Below, piece by piece: positions 15,410 to 22,983 of a stretch of 26,149 nucleotides of DNA (position 1 is the first letter of the stretch; each line of letters starts with the position of its first letter). The notes under the pieces were generated by a model, which was not told where the DNA came from, did no database searches, and saw only the letters and a program-made list of their open reading frames with translations. Made by a program: the position numbers and the translations under genes. The DNA comes from Bordetella parapertussis (lineage in GTDB: Bacteria; Pseudomonadota; Gammaproteobacteria; Burkholderiales; Burkholderiaceae_C): assembly GCA_945882755.1 (NCBI GenBank), contig CAMCWS010000020.1, positions 1 through 26,149 of the forward strand, written 5' to 3'.

Positions 15410-15446
15410 AGTGATTGCACTTTATGACGATTGCTATCACTTTCAA
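15410..15446 (-). promoter_or_regulatory. Promoter/operator for the FitA-type gene
   Basis: AGTGATTGCA (15410–15419) and TGCTATCACT (15432–15441) are inverted repeats matching at nine of ten positions, 12 nt apart. On the minus strand TTGAAA (15446–15441) and TAAAGT (15424–15419) are a plausible −35/−10 pair with 16-nt spacing, overlapping both arms. This suits autorepression by the antitoxin. Confidence 0.5.
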
Positions 15447-15536
15447 GCAATTTTTTTCAGCAATGCGTAGGTAATCCTGCCCTCCTGCATTCAGCTTAGT
15501 TTTGATTCTTAAATAGTTTTTTCTAGCTGTTTAAAT

Positions 15537-15569
15537 GTAAAAGGCTGGGGCGGGTAGCCGGCTTCGCCC
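15537..15569 (-). terminator. Possible weak terminator after the lipoprotein pair
   Basis: On the minus strand, about 30–60 nt past the lipoprotein stop at 15601, GGGCG (15569–15565) pairs with CGCCC (15552–15548). An alternative GGCT/AGCC stem overlaps it, and TTTT follows at 15542–15539. The stem is short and the U run modest. The rest of 15447–15600 shows nothing clear. Confidence 0.35.
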
Positions 15570-15600
15570 AAGGATTGGGAATAATTAAGAGAAATCAAGA

Positions 15601-16131
15601 CTACTTGTTATAGAAGGTAGAAATGGTTTGTATAAATTGCTTTATATTTTCTTTGATAGATCTTTCATTCGCAATTCGCAGTCTCTCAAATCCAAGGAAA
15701 GCATCAGAGGTCGATGCGGAACCAGTGGCTGTTACAGGAAACACTTTTTGACCGGAGTCACTGTTAACTGTGTAAAGAACTGTTGACTTCACGTCAAAGG
15801 TCAATCCAAATAGAGGCTGTTCTATATTTTGTAATGAGGCATCTATTTGCATTTTGGCATCAGCAGCAGTTTTCGATTTATAGCCTATAGCTATCAACGA
15901 CTGGTCTAAAGCACCCTTAAAACCTACGTTATCAACTTGAGATGTCCAAAGCGGATTGGTTTCTTTTCCGCCAGTAACAACCCTGACATTTAACTGTTCC
16001 TTTAACCCTGAATTAAGCTTTCCTGAAATATCTTGCACTCCAATCGCCATTGCATTTTGAGATGCAGGTGTTGCACATCCTGAAAGCACCGTAACAACTG
16101 CGGCCAAAAAAATAGAGATAAATTTATTCAT
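15601..16131 (-). CDS. Predicted lipoprotein, YajG-like
   Basis: The 176-residue protein has a lipoprotein signal (MNKFISIFLAAVVTVLSGC, Cys about residue 19) for outer-membrane anchoring. The body has the repeated-strand look of YajG-type lipoproteins: DVKSTVLYTVNSDSGQKVF, then SDAFLGFERLRIANERSIKENI near the C-terminus, a block I associate with this group. ATG 16131 is chosen over the frame's earlier start at 16152 because it directly begins the signal peptide; the ribosome site is poor. It follows the second lipoprotein gene by 5 nt. The DNA is visibly more AT-rich than the neighbouring housekeeping genes. Function is unknown. Confidence 0.75.
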   Translation of the reverse strand: MNKFISIFLAAVVTVLSGCATPASQNAMAIGVQDISGKLNSGLKEQLNVRVVTGGKETNPLWTSQVDNVGFKGALDQSLIAIGYKSKTAADAKMQIDASLQNIEQPLFGLTFDVKSTVLYTVNSDSGQKVFPVTATGSASTSDAFLGFERLRIANERSIKENIKQFIQTISTFYNK

Positions 16132-16136
16132 AAAGA

Positions 16137-16562
16137 TTATTTTGAGAAGCAAGGTGAATTGAAGGTGACATTGACGGCGTTGGGATAATCAAATCCTGCA
16201 CCTGTACCCGCGTCCACTGCGGCACCTATGGGTCCACCGAGCAAAATGTTTCCCCAAATACTTGAGTTACTCGAAGATTTAACAATTGCTGGATTAGATT
16301 GGACTTTATCTTTGGTGCAACTCACCGTTAAATCTGATGTTGATTTATTGACAAAGGCTGTACCGGGCGTAGATACATAAATTACCCCTTTATCGTTTGT
16401 GACAGTGCAATTTGCCCCCTGTACCTGTTCAGCTTCACAAACAGCCGTTATCGAAATAGGTTGGTTTTTACTTCCGGTGATTGATGCACATCCAGTTGCC
16501 AAAAATAAAATTATGGGCGTTATGAAAAAAATTTGTATGGTTTGTAGTTTTTCAAATTTCAT
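16137..16562 (-). CDS. Predicted small lipoprotein with WGN…GG…VDAGTGAGFDYP motif
   Basis: The 141-residue protein has a lipoprotein signal ending LATGC (Cys at residue 25). The mature part has a strand-rich domain with Cys residues (AVCEAEQVQGANCTVTNDKG; LTVSCTKDK) and a conserved-looking tail: SIWGNILLGGPIGAAVDAGTG followed by FDYPNAV. This tail is shared by a group of bacterial lipoproteins often mislabelled in databases; the molecular role is not known to me. It is the first gene of a two-lipoprotein unit, AT-rich, with a TATAAT-containing promoter upstream. Confidence 0.75.
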   Translation of the reverse strand: MKFEKLQTIQIFFITPIILFLATGCASITGSKNQPISITAVCEAEQVQGANCTVTNDKGVIYVSTPGTAFVNKSTSDLTVSCTKDKVQSNPAIVKSSSNSSIWGNILLGGPIGAAVDAGTGAGFDYPNAVNVTFNSPCFSK

Positions 16563-16604
16563 ATTTTCTTTCTGTTTATGTGTAATTTTATTGAAATAAT
16601 CGAC

Positions 16605-16618
16605 ATTATAGTACTATA
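16605..16618 (-). promoter_or_regulatory. Promoter −10 with overlapping palindrome, lipoprotein unit
   Basis: A perfect TATAAT is read on the minus strand at 16610–16605, about 43 nt before ATG 16562. A 12-bp perfect palindrome TATAGTACTATA (16607–16618) overlaps it and could be a repressor site. No clear −35 is visible. Further upstream, 16633–16657 is a pure AT inverted repeat (11-bp arms, TAC loop) of uncertain meaning. Confidence 0.5.
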
Positions 16619-16724
16619 GATCGAAAAAATAGAAAATTTTTATTACATAAAAATTTTTATATGTAAAAGATTTATTGGGCTAAATTAAAAAAACGCAATG
16701 AAAAACCGCAACTGAAACTGCCGT

Positions 16725-16956
16725 TCAATTTCCCCTACGTTCATAAAGCACCTTGCCCACCCGCGCAATATGCTCTTGCAGACTGGGGTTGTCGATGTCT
16801 TTCAGGATGGACAAATCGACTTGGTAGGGAAGATTCGATTCCTCAAACATTCCCACAAGCTTTGAGAGCATGTCCTGAGTCAGTTGTGGGCCAACCAAGG
16901 CGAGGTCAATATCAGACCCTGGCCAGTGCTGTGTCAGATAGGCCGCTGCTGTGCAT
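16725..16956 (-). pseudogene. MNT-type nucleotidyltransferase, internally deleted and frameshifted
   Basis: From ATG 16956, 6 nt after the HI0074-type gene, the frame reads MHSSGLSDTALARV and stops. In a shifted frame the DNA then continues PGSDIDLALVGPQ and runs to a natural end at 16725 (…HIARVGKVLYERRGN). These are the N-terminus and C-terminal two thirds of an HI0073/MNT-type nucleotidyltransferase. Roughly 27 residues that should lie between, including the GSRA part of the GSxxxG…SDxD active site, are missing. The product should be dead. Intact relatives transfer nucleotides and act as antitoxins to HEPN partners. Confidence 0.75.
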
Positions 16957-16962
16957 CACGTT

Positions 16963-17370
16963 TCAGGCAAGGCCGCGCATGTGCGTTTGCAAGGCCACAA
17001 AAGCGGGGTGGTAATTGCCCACGATGGTGGTGACCAAACTTTGTGCCAACTCAGCGTTGTAGGTATGGGAAGTGAGGTTGCGTTTGTCAATCATGTCCAT
17101 CCAAACCTCCCCATCGGCGATAACAACACGCTTGAAAGCTTCACGTACTGCGCCACGCGAGCCCACGATATCCGCAATACCTTCATATTCAAGAAAGTCT
17201 TTCAGCACATTCCAAGCGAGTTCATGAACAAATTCAAACCCCTGAATCACCCCTTGCTTTTCCAGATCGGTATAGGGGCGTTGCGCAGACAACTCCACCG
17301 CCAAGGTCAATTGGTGCAAGGCGCGGTTGAAGTTGTCAAACCGCTGCTTCCAGCGAATGTCTTCAGTCAT
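16963..17370 (-). CDS. HI0074-family nucleotidyltransferase substrate-binding protein (HEPN-like)
   Basis: The 135-residue helical protein opens MTEDIRWKQRFDNFNRALHQL and contains KQGVIQGFEFVHELAWNVLKDFLEYEG, REAFKRVVIADG and DKRNLTSHTYN, all typical of the HI0074 group. These pair with MNT nucleotidyltransferases; the fold resembles HEPN toxins, and RNLTSHTYN occupies the position of the HEPN Rx4-6H motif. I chose ATG 17370 over the earlier in-frame start because family members begin at this point. The gene is intact while its partner downstream (16956–16725) is broken, so its present role is uncertain. Confidence 0.85.
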   Translation of the reverse strand: MTEDIRWKQRFDNFNRALHQLTLAVELSAQRPYTDLEKQGVIQGFEFVHELAWNVLKDFLEYEGIADIVGSRGAVREAFKRVVIADGEVWMDMIDKRNLTSHTYNAELAQSLVTTIVGNYHPAFVALQTHMRGLA

Positions 17371-17415
17371 GGTGTTTGTAGGTTTGAAAGACAAGCCAAT
17401 CTATTGGGCTGAAGT

Positions 17416-18336
17416 TCACCTCGCCACCGACTCCGCAATCTTCTCGGCATTCAACTCGGGGTTGAGCAACTGCGCAAACTCAAACACAAACTGCCGCAAA
17501 TACGCATGGCGCTTGAAGGCAATCCGCGCCAAGTTGTGGCCAAACACGCGGCCGGCTGGGCGCACAACCAAGTCGGTGTCGGTGATGTCACGCACCGCCA
17601 TCTCGGCCACGATGCCCACGCCTAAGCCCAGTCGCACATAGGTTTTGATCACGTCCGAGTCGATGGCTTCCAAGGCGATGCGCGGTGTCAACTGCTGGGC
17701 GGCAAACGCCTTGTCGATGCGGGTGCGTCCGGTGAACGAAGGGTGGTAGGTGATGATGGGCTCATTCGCCAAGTCGGTCAGTTCCAGTTGCTCCACCTTG
17801 GCCAGCGGGTGGTCGGCGGGCAGCACCAGCACGTGCTGCCATTCGTAGCAGGGCAGGGTGATCAGCTCGGGGTAGTCGGACAGGCTTTCGGTGGCGATGC
17901 CAATTTCGGCGGTTTCGTCCATCACCATGCGGGCCACTTGATCAGGCGCACCTTGGTGCAGGCTGATGTTGACATTCGGGTAGGTGCTGCGCAGTTTGGC
18001 TACCGGCACGGGCAGCACATAGCGGGCTTGGGTGTGGGTGGTGGCAATCGACAAGGTGCCCGAGTCTTGGCTGCTGTACTGCTCGCCAATGCGCTTGAGG
18101 TTGTTCACCTCGCGCAAGATGATGTCAATGCTTTTGAGCACATGCTCGCCCGGCTCGGTCACGCGTTTCAAGCGTTTGCCGTGCCGGCCAAAAATCTCAA
18201 TGCCCAACTCGCTTTCCAGTTCCAAAATGGCTTTGGACACGCCCGGCTGCGAGGTGTGTAGGGTTTTGGCGACCTCGGTCAGGTTGAGGTTGCGGCGCAC
18301 CGCCTCTTGGACAAAGCGAAATTGATGCAGGTTCAT
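17416..18336 (-). CDS. cysB: CysB-family LysR regulator of sulfur assimilation
   Basis: The 306-residue LysR regulator has an N-terminal winged helix-turn-helix (NLTEVAKTLHTSQPGVSKAI, about residues 18–37) and the CysB-specific sequence GRHGKRLKRVTEPG and TTHTQARYVLPV. The last includes the conserved Thr region that binds the inducer (acetylserine) or sulfate in CysB/Cbl. CysB activates sulfate uptake and reduction genes when sulfur is short. A plausible target in this window is the tauE–cysI unit. It lies downstream of cbiX on the same strand with a REP repeat in the 79-nt gap. Cbl/SsuR-type paralogues are the alternative reading. Confidence 0.9.
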   Translation of the reverse strand: MNLHQFRFVQEAVRRNLNLTEVAKTLHTSQPGVSKAILELESELGIEIFGRHGKRLKRVTEPGEHVLKSIDIILREVNNLKRIGEQYSSQDSGTLSIATTHTQARYVLPVPVAKLRSTYPNVNISLHQGAPDQVARMVMDETAEIGIATESLSDYPELITLPCYEWQHVLVLPADHPLAKVEQLELTDLANEPIITYHPSFTGRTRIDKAFAAQQLTPRIALEAIDSDVIKTYVRLGLGVGIVAEMAVRDITDTDLVVRPAGRVFGHNLARIAFKRHAYLRQFVFEFAQLLNPELNAEKIAESVAR

Positions 18337-18380
18337 GGCGTTTTTCGTATAAGAAAGACGTTCATTATGCCTTTTTAGTG

Positions 18381-18414
18381 GGGTTGCTTCGTCGCTACGC
18401 TTCTCGCAATGACG
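18381..18414 (-). repeat. REP-type repeat between cbiX and cysB
   Basis: On the minus strand CGTCATTGCGAGAAGCGT followed by AGCGACGAAGCAACCC belongs to the same family as the repeats inside hrpA. It begins 1 nt after the cbiX TAG stop. Only one arm is present; no inverted partner is found nearby. Sitting between two co-oriented genes, it could influence mRNA 3'-end stability. Confidence 0.75.
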
Positions 18415-18415
18415 G

Positions 18416-18781
18416 CTACTGCCAACCGTCTAGGGCAATGGTCGCCATCAAGTCCAGCAAATCAGGATGCTCACCCACCGCAGGCAAGGGCTCAAATGCC
18501 ACATGGGGGTGAGCGTCACGCAACGCTTGCAGCATGACGGGCAAATCCTCCCGGACATGCTTGCCCACACCCAAGAACATCGGCACCACCCGCACCTGGG
18601 TACAGCCTTGCTCAACCAAGGCTTGCACCGCATCCAAAAGGCTGGGTGTGCTTAGCTCAAGGTAGGCGCAAGCGACCTTGGCACCAGGTAGCCGTAAAGC
18701 CACCCGCTCTGCCACCGCTTGCATGGGGCGGTGCCAAAGAGGGTCGCGAGACCCATGGGCAAACAACACAATGGCTCGCAT
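18416..18781 (-). CDS. cbiX: CbiX-type sirohydrochlorin chelatase
   Basis: The 121-residue single-domain chelatase opens MRAIVLFAHGSRDPLWHRPM, with the metal-binding H9, and has the second family block VVPMFLGVGKHVREDLP containing the other His. Small CbiX proteins insert Co2+ or Fe2+ (or Ni2+) into sirohydrochlorin. In a sulfur context, ferrochelation to siroheme for the sulfite reductase at 1–1796 is most likely (inference). ATG 18781 overlaps the lptG stop by one base (TGATG); a longer frame upstream lies inside lptG and is not supported. cysB follows. Confidence 0.9.
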   Translation of the reverse strand: MRAIVLFAHGSRDPLWHRPMQAVAERVALRLPGAKVACAYLELSTPSLLDAVQALVEQGCTQVRVVPMFLGVGKHVREDLPVMLQALRDAHPHVAFEPLPAVGEHPDLLDLMATIALDGWQ

Positions 18782-19893
18782 CAATGCCTCAGCACCAGCC
18801 AGCTGAATGCCAGCATAGAAATCAACATATAAAGAATCCCAGGCGTTGCTGCTGCCAGCCAAGCAGGCCATGCATTCAAGTTACCTATGTGCCCGAACAC
18901 GTTGTTCATCAAGAAAAAACTGATGCCAATTAAAATTCCTAGGAATACCACGCTGGTAATGGGCGTGCTGCGCAAATGCAAATACGCAAAGGGCAGGGCC
19001 AACATCACCATTACCAAACAACTCAAGGGGTAGAAGAGCTTTTTCCAAAACTCAATTTCATAGCGCTGTGACGACTGGTTGTTCAAACTTAAATGCTGGA
19101 TGTAACGAAACAAATCCAGCGTTGCCATGCGTTCAGGTTTGAGGAGCGCAACCGACACCATCTCTTCGGTCATCTCTGACGGCCAGCGCAAGGAGGGGAG
19201 TTGTTCGCGCCGCAATGCTTGCATACCGCTTTGGGCAAAATTGAAATAGTCGGCAGACACGTTTTGCAGGGTCCAAGCGTTGGCGTCGGACTCAAACGCG
19301 GCTTTGTCCGCTCGCAGCATGCGGCTGAGCCTTCCGTTGTCGTCAAACTCAAAAATACGCACCTTCCCCATTTCAGACTGGGATGTGATCGAGCCGACAT
19401 TCACCACGCTGTGCCCCTTGTCTTGGGTTTCTTTCAGCCAAGCACCCGTAACACCTTGGGTGTAAGCCACGCCCAAGTGCTGGGTGCGCAACAACTGGCC
19501 CACACGGCTGGTGTGCGGCGCGACATAGTCGCCAATCACAAAAGTCAGTACAACAAATGCCATGCCAAGAACCAAAAGATTGCGCAAAGCCAATTGGGGG
19601 CCCATGCCGCTGGTACGCAAAATTGTGAATTCCGAAGTCTGTGCAAATTTGGCCATGACGAAGATGGTGCCAATCAAGACCGTGATGGGCAGCAACTCGT
19701 AAATATGTGAAGGCACCAAGAGCAAGACATAGGCCGCGGCGTGTTCAAAGGCATAGCCTTCACCAGGACCTTTGCCTATCCACTTGAGTTCGTCCGCCAA
19801 ATCAAAGAAAAAAAACAAGCCCACGAAACCCAAGGTGGCAAAGCCGACCTTGGCCAAAACCTCGGCGTAGATCATGCGTTGAATGGTATTCAA
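18781..19893 (-). CDS. lptG: LPS export permease LptG
   Basis: The 370-residue inner-membrane permease pairs with LptF and the LptB ATPase to extract lipopolysaccharide and push it along the Lpt bridge. It has an N-terminal helix pair (KVGFATLGFVGLFFFFDLADE), KFAQTSEFTILRTSGMG (coupling helix region), a periplasmic beta-jellyroll-like middle (about residues 130–260) and C-terminal helices (FWKKLFYPLSCLVMVMLALPF). The start overlaps the lptF stop by 4 nt (ATGA) and the stop overlaps cbiX by one base, so lptF–lptG–cbiX are tightly coupled. Confidence 0.95.
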   Translation of the reverse strand: MNTIQRMIYAEVLAKVGFATLGFVGLFFFFDLADELKWIGKGPGEGYAFEHAAAYVLLLVPSHIYELLPITVLIGTIFVMAKFAQTSEFTILRTSGMGPQLALRNLLVLGMAFVVLTFVIGDYVAPHTSRVGQLLRTQHLGVAYTQGVTGAWLKETQDKGHSVVNVGSITSQSEMGKVRIFEFDDNGRLSRMLRADKAAFESDANAWTLQNVSADYFNFAQSGMQALRREQLPSLRWPSEMTEEMVSVALLKPERMATLDLFRYIQHLSLNNQSSQRYEIEFWKKLFYPLSCLVMVMLALPFAYLHLRSTPITSVVFLGILIGISFFLMNNVFGHIGNLNAWPAWLAAATPGILYMLISMLAFSWLVLRH

Positions 19894-20996
19894 GCAGCCC
19901 CCCGCTTGAACAACACCAGCTTTTGCAGCAGATGCAGCAAGCTGGCCTGTTCGCTACGCCACCACAGTCCCATCAAACTCAGCCCCAACACCGGCAAGTG
20001 CAACGTCAAAAGCATGCCCACCATGCCCCACTGACCAGAGGCCACAGCGTTGCGACTGACGTTAATCAGGTTGTAGTAAATGAAGAACGTCAGCATGGCC
20101 ATGATCAAAGCGCCTGTGCGTCCGGTGCGGGGGTTGACATAGGGAATAGCGATACCCAGCAGCACCAAATTGAAAGCGCCCAAGGCCAAGCCAATTCGCC
20201 AAGTCAACTCGCCCATGTTCACAGGAATGGGGTTTTTCAACAAATCCCAGGGCAGGGTGGACTGCGCCTCAATGTCGCCTAAGGCCAGTGCGGTGTCCCC
20301 CAGCCTGGCACCATGCTCTTGGAACTCAATTACCTTGATTTCATCCTTCAAAGGGTTGATTTCGATGCGCTGCCCGTTGTTGAGCACCAAGTAGCGATCG
20401 TCAGCCTTGAATTCCACTCGTCCGGTTTGCGCACTGGTGATGGTTTGCAAGCCTTTTTCTTGAGCGGCAATGAAGATATGCGTGCCTTCTAAGTCGGAAG
20501 GACTGTCCTTGTCGATGAAAAACACGCGGTTACCACTGGCCGATTCTTGGAATTGGCCAGGCTTGACGCGTTCTAAGTCGCCACGCTTTTCGTAGCGGTC
20601 GCGGATCTCACGAGTTTGTGCATTGGTCCAAGGCCAAGCCACCAAGGCCAGGGCTGCCACCACCAGCAAAACAGGGGCAGCAAATACCAGCGCAGGCCGG
20701 ACCAGACCGGCAGAGCTTTCGCCACTGGACTGCCAAATCACCATCTCGCTGTCGGCATACATGCGCGACAACGTGGCGACCGAGGCGATGTACAAAGCCA
20801 TGGTGACAATCGTGTGCATATTGCCAAGTACGGTGTAGCCCAGCACCAGCGTGACTTCACGCGGATCGATATTGCCGCGTGAGGCTTGACCTAATGTGCG
20901 AATCAGCAGCACCGTCATCACAATGCTGACCAAAATAATCAAGGTGGCCCAAAAATAGCGAGACAGCTCAGCGCGGAAAGTGGAATGGAATAACAT
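19890..20996 (-). CDS. lptF: LPS export permease LptF
   Basis: The 368-residue protein opens MLFHSTFRAELSRYFWATL, then the first helix (IILVSIVMTVLLIRTLGQAS), RMYADSEMVIWQSSG (coupling helix region), a periplasmic domain (about residues 130–260) and C-terminal helices (IGLALGAFNLVLLGIAIPYVNPR). It is the partner of LptG in the LPS transporter. The frame is open far upstream to 21293, but that part is the antisense of pepA, and ATG 20996 starts the canonical protein. Only 25 bp separate this start from the divergent pepA start. Confidence 0.95.
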   Translation of the reverse strand: MLFHSTFRAELSRYFWATLIILVSIVMTVLLIRTLGQASRGNIDPREVTLVLGYTVLGNMHTIVTMALYIASVATLSRMYADSEMVIWQSSGESSAGLVRPALVFAAPVLLVVAALALVAWPWTNAQTREIRDRYEKRGDLERVKPGQFQESASGNRVFFIDKDSPSDLEGTHIFIAAQEKGLQTITSAQTGRVEFKADDRYLVLNNGQRIEINPLKDEIKVIEFQEHGARLGDTALALGDIEAQSTLPWDLLKNPIPVNMGELTWRIGLALGAFNLVLLGIAIPYVNPRTGRTGALIMAMLTFFIYYNLINVSRNAVASGQWGMVGMLLTLHLPVLGLSLMGLWWRSEQASLLHLLQKLVLFKRGAA

Positions 20997-21021
20997 AAGC
21001 CTTAAATGTAAGGGCTGAATT

Positions 21022-22512
21022 ATGAACTTCGAACTCCTCTCACTTTCATGGGCCAAGGCTGCCACCCTCAAGACTGATGCCTTGGTGGTGTTGGTCAGCG
21101 ACGACCAACAGCGCGAGGTCGGTTTGCTCTCGAGCATGCTAGACCAAGCCCAAAAAACGGGCGACTTCACCTCTGACGTTGGGCAGTGCATGGTGTGGTG
21201 GAAGCCGCCGAGCTTGGCCGCCCTGCGTTTGGTTCTGGTAGGCGTTGGCAAAGGCCGCGCCGTGGATGTGCGCCAAGGTGTTGCAGCAGGCATAGCTGCT
21301 TTGAAAAAATCAAAGGCGCAAACGGTTGCGGTGGTCTTACAAGCTTTGCATACCGAGCATTTGGTGGTGGCCGCCCAAGCGGCAGCTGACGCCAGCTATG
21401 TCTACACAGCCACCAAACCCAGCGCAAAAGCCCTGAGTTTCAAAAAAATCACCTTGGGTGTGCCACAAGCTGGCGCAGTCCAAACGCAGTTCGATTTGGC
21501 CAAGGCGCAAATTTCAGGCGTTGCGCTGGCCCGCGAATGGGGTAACCGGCCTGCGAACCACGCGACACCCGATCACTTGGCCCAAGTGGCCAAGGGCCTT
21601 GCCAAACATTCGCGTATCTCCTGCGAAGTCATGGGCTTGAAAGAAGTCACCAAGCTTGGCATGGGTTCTTTTGCGGCGGTGGCGCAAGCCTCGGCCCAGC
21701 CTCTGCGCTTTATCGTTTTGAAATACAAAGGCGCGGCAGACGCCCAGGCGCCAATTGTGTTGGTGGGCAAGGGCATCACCTTTGATACCGGTGGCATCTC
21801 TCTCAAACCCGGCCCCGGCATGGACGAGATGAAGTTCGATATGTGTGGTGCGGCCAGCGTGTTGGGCACCTTTGAGGCTTTGGCCCAACTGCAACCCGCC
21901 ATCAATGTGGTGGGCTTGATCGTGGCATGCGAAAACATGCCGGGCGGCAAAGCCTTGAAGCCCGGCGATGTGGTCACCAGCATGAGCGGACAAACCATTG
22001 AAATATTGAACACCGACGCAGAAGGGCGTTTGGTGTTGTGCGACGCCTTGACCTACGCCAAGCGTTTCAAGCCCAGCGCCGTGATCGATATCGCCACCCT
22101 CACAGGTGCTTGTGTGATCGCTTTGGGCCATTTGCGCAGCGGCCTTTACGCCACTGACGAAAAATTAGCCGCTGCATTGCTTGATGCAGGTGAACGCACC
22201 CTCGACCTTTGCTGGCGTATGCCTTTGGATGACGAATACGCTGAAGGCTTGAAGTCCAACTTTGCCGATGTGGCCAATGTGGCCGACCGTTCTGCGGGTT
22301 CGGTCACTGCGGCCAAGTTTTTACAGCGATTTGCTAAAGACTTCCCGTGGGCGCATTTGGACATTGCCGGCACCGCTTGGAAAAGTGGGGCAGCCAAAGG
22401 CGCCACCGGCAGGCCAGTGCCAGCCCTGTTGTCTTATTTGGTGGGGCAGGCAAATACCCACACGCCAGCCAAACGTCCGCCAACTGCCAAACGCCGTTCT
22501 GCCAAAGCTTGA
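21022..22512 (+). CDS. pepA: Leucyl aminopeptidase PepA (M17 family)
   Basis: This is a 496-residue cytosolic zinc/manganese aminopeptidase. All metal and catalytic residues fall at a constant 12-residue offset from E. coli PepA: K250 and D255 (GKGITFDTGG), K262 (SLKPG), D273, and D332, E334, R336 in NTDAEGRL. The first third is the variable N-terminal domain. E. coli PepA also binds DNA in XerCD recombination and carAB control; whether this one does cannot be told. It is divergent from lptF and leads a unit with holC 18 nt downstream, an arrangement also known in E. coli. Confidence 0.97.
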   Translation: MNFELLSLSWAKAATLKTDALVVLVSDDQQREVGLLSSMLDQAQKTGDFTSDVGQCMVWWKPPSLAALRLVLVGVGKGRAVDVRQGVAAGIAALKKSKAQTVAVVLQALHTEHLVVAAQAAADASYVYTATKPSAKALSFKKITLGVPQAGAVQTQFDLAKAQISGVALAREWGNRPANHATPDHLAQVAKGLAKHSRISCEVMGLKEVTKLGMGSFAAVAQASAQPLRFIVLKYKGAADAQAPIVLVGKGITFDTGGISLKPGPGMDEMKFDMCGAASVLGTFEALAQLQPAINVVGLIVACENMPGGKALKPGDVVTSMSGQTIEILNTDAEGRLVLCDALTYAKRFKPSAVIDIATLTGACVIALGHLRSGLYATDEKLAAALLDAGERTLDLCWRMPLDDEYAEGLKSNFADVANVADRSAGSVTAAKFLQRFAKDFPWAHLDIAGTAWKSGAAKGATGRPVPALLSYLVGQANTHTPAKRPPTAKRRSAKA

Positions 22513-22530
22513 GTTCAATTTCACCAAACC

Positions 22531-22983
22531 ATGACTGAAGTGGCTTTTCATTTCAACGTGCCAGACAAAATGAACTATGTCTGCCGTTTGTTGCGAAAAG
22601 CCACGCAAGCCAAAGCGCGGGTTGTGGTGGCGGGTCCTCAACAAGCTTTGCAAACCTTGGACGAGGCTCTTTGGACATTCACTGCAACTTCTTTTGTGGC
22701 GCATTGCTGGTCCTCGGACGCCAGTCCCAAGACCGATCTCAGCTCGGTCATCCTCAAGAACCAAGACCATCCCAGCGATGATGCGGAGATGCCTCACCAT
22801 GAGGTATTGCTTAATCTTGGAAACACCATGCCCCAAGGCTATGAGACTTTTGAGCGCGTGATCGAGGTGGTTGGATTGAGCGAAGAGGATAAATCCCAGG
22901 CCCGCGAGCGTTGGAAGCAATACGCCCAACGCGGCTACACCTTGGTCAAGCACGACCTCAGCGCCAAAGCTGCCCACACATGA
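22531..22983 (+). CDS. holC: DNA polymerase III chi subunit
   Basis: The 150-residue HolC is recognised by its opening TEVAFHFNVPDKMNYVCRLLRKA, the ALWTF block, the acceptor-loop region SFVAHCW and the C-terminal RERWKQYAQRGYTLVKHDL. Chi links the clamp loader to single-stranded DNA-binding protein at the replication fork. It lies 18 nt after pepA and overlaps the next small gene by ATGA. Confidence 0.92.
   Translation: MTEVAFHFNVPDKMNYVCRLLRKATQAKARVVVAGPQQALQTLDEALWTFTATSFVAHCWSSDASPKTDLSSVILKNQDHPSDDAEMPHHEVLLNLGNTMPQGYETFERVIEVVGLSEEDKSQARERWKQYAQRGYTLVKHDLSAKAAHT

Noticed and set aside
16633..16657. Perfect 11-bp AT-only inverted repeat as a terminator or operator
   Set aside because: With no GC in the stem it would be unstable in RNA, and such repeats arise easily in AT-rich DNA; it is only mentioned with the promoter.
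16951..17412. Plus-strand open frame of 153 codons
   Set aside because: It is antisense to the HI0074-type gene, which has clear family motifs and a normal start.
20997..21293. N-terminal extension of lptF by 99 codons
   Set aside because: It is antisense to pepA and unlike any LptF; canonical LptF starts at 20996.
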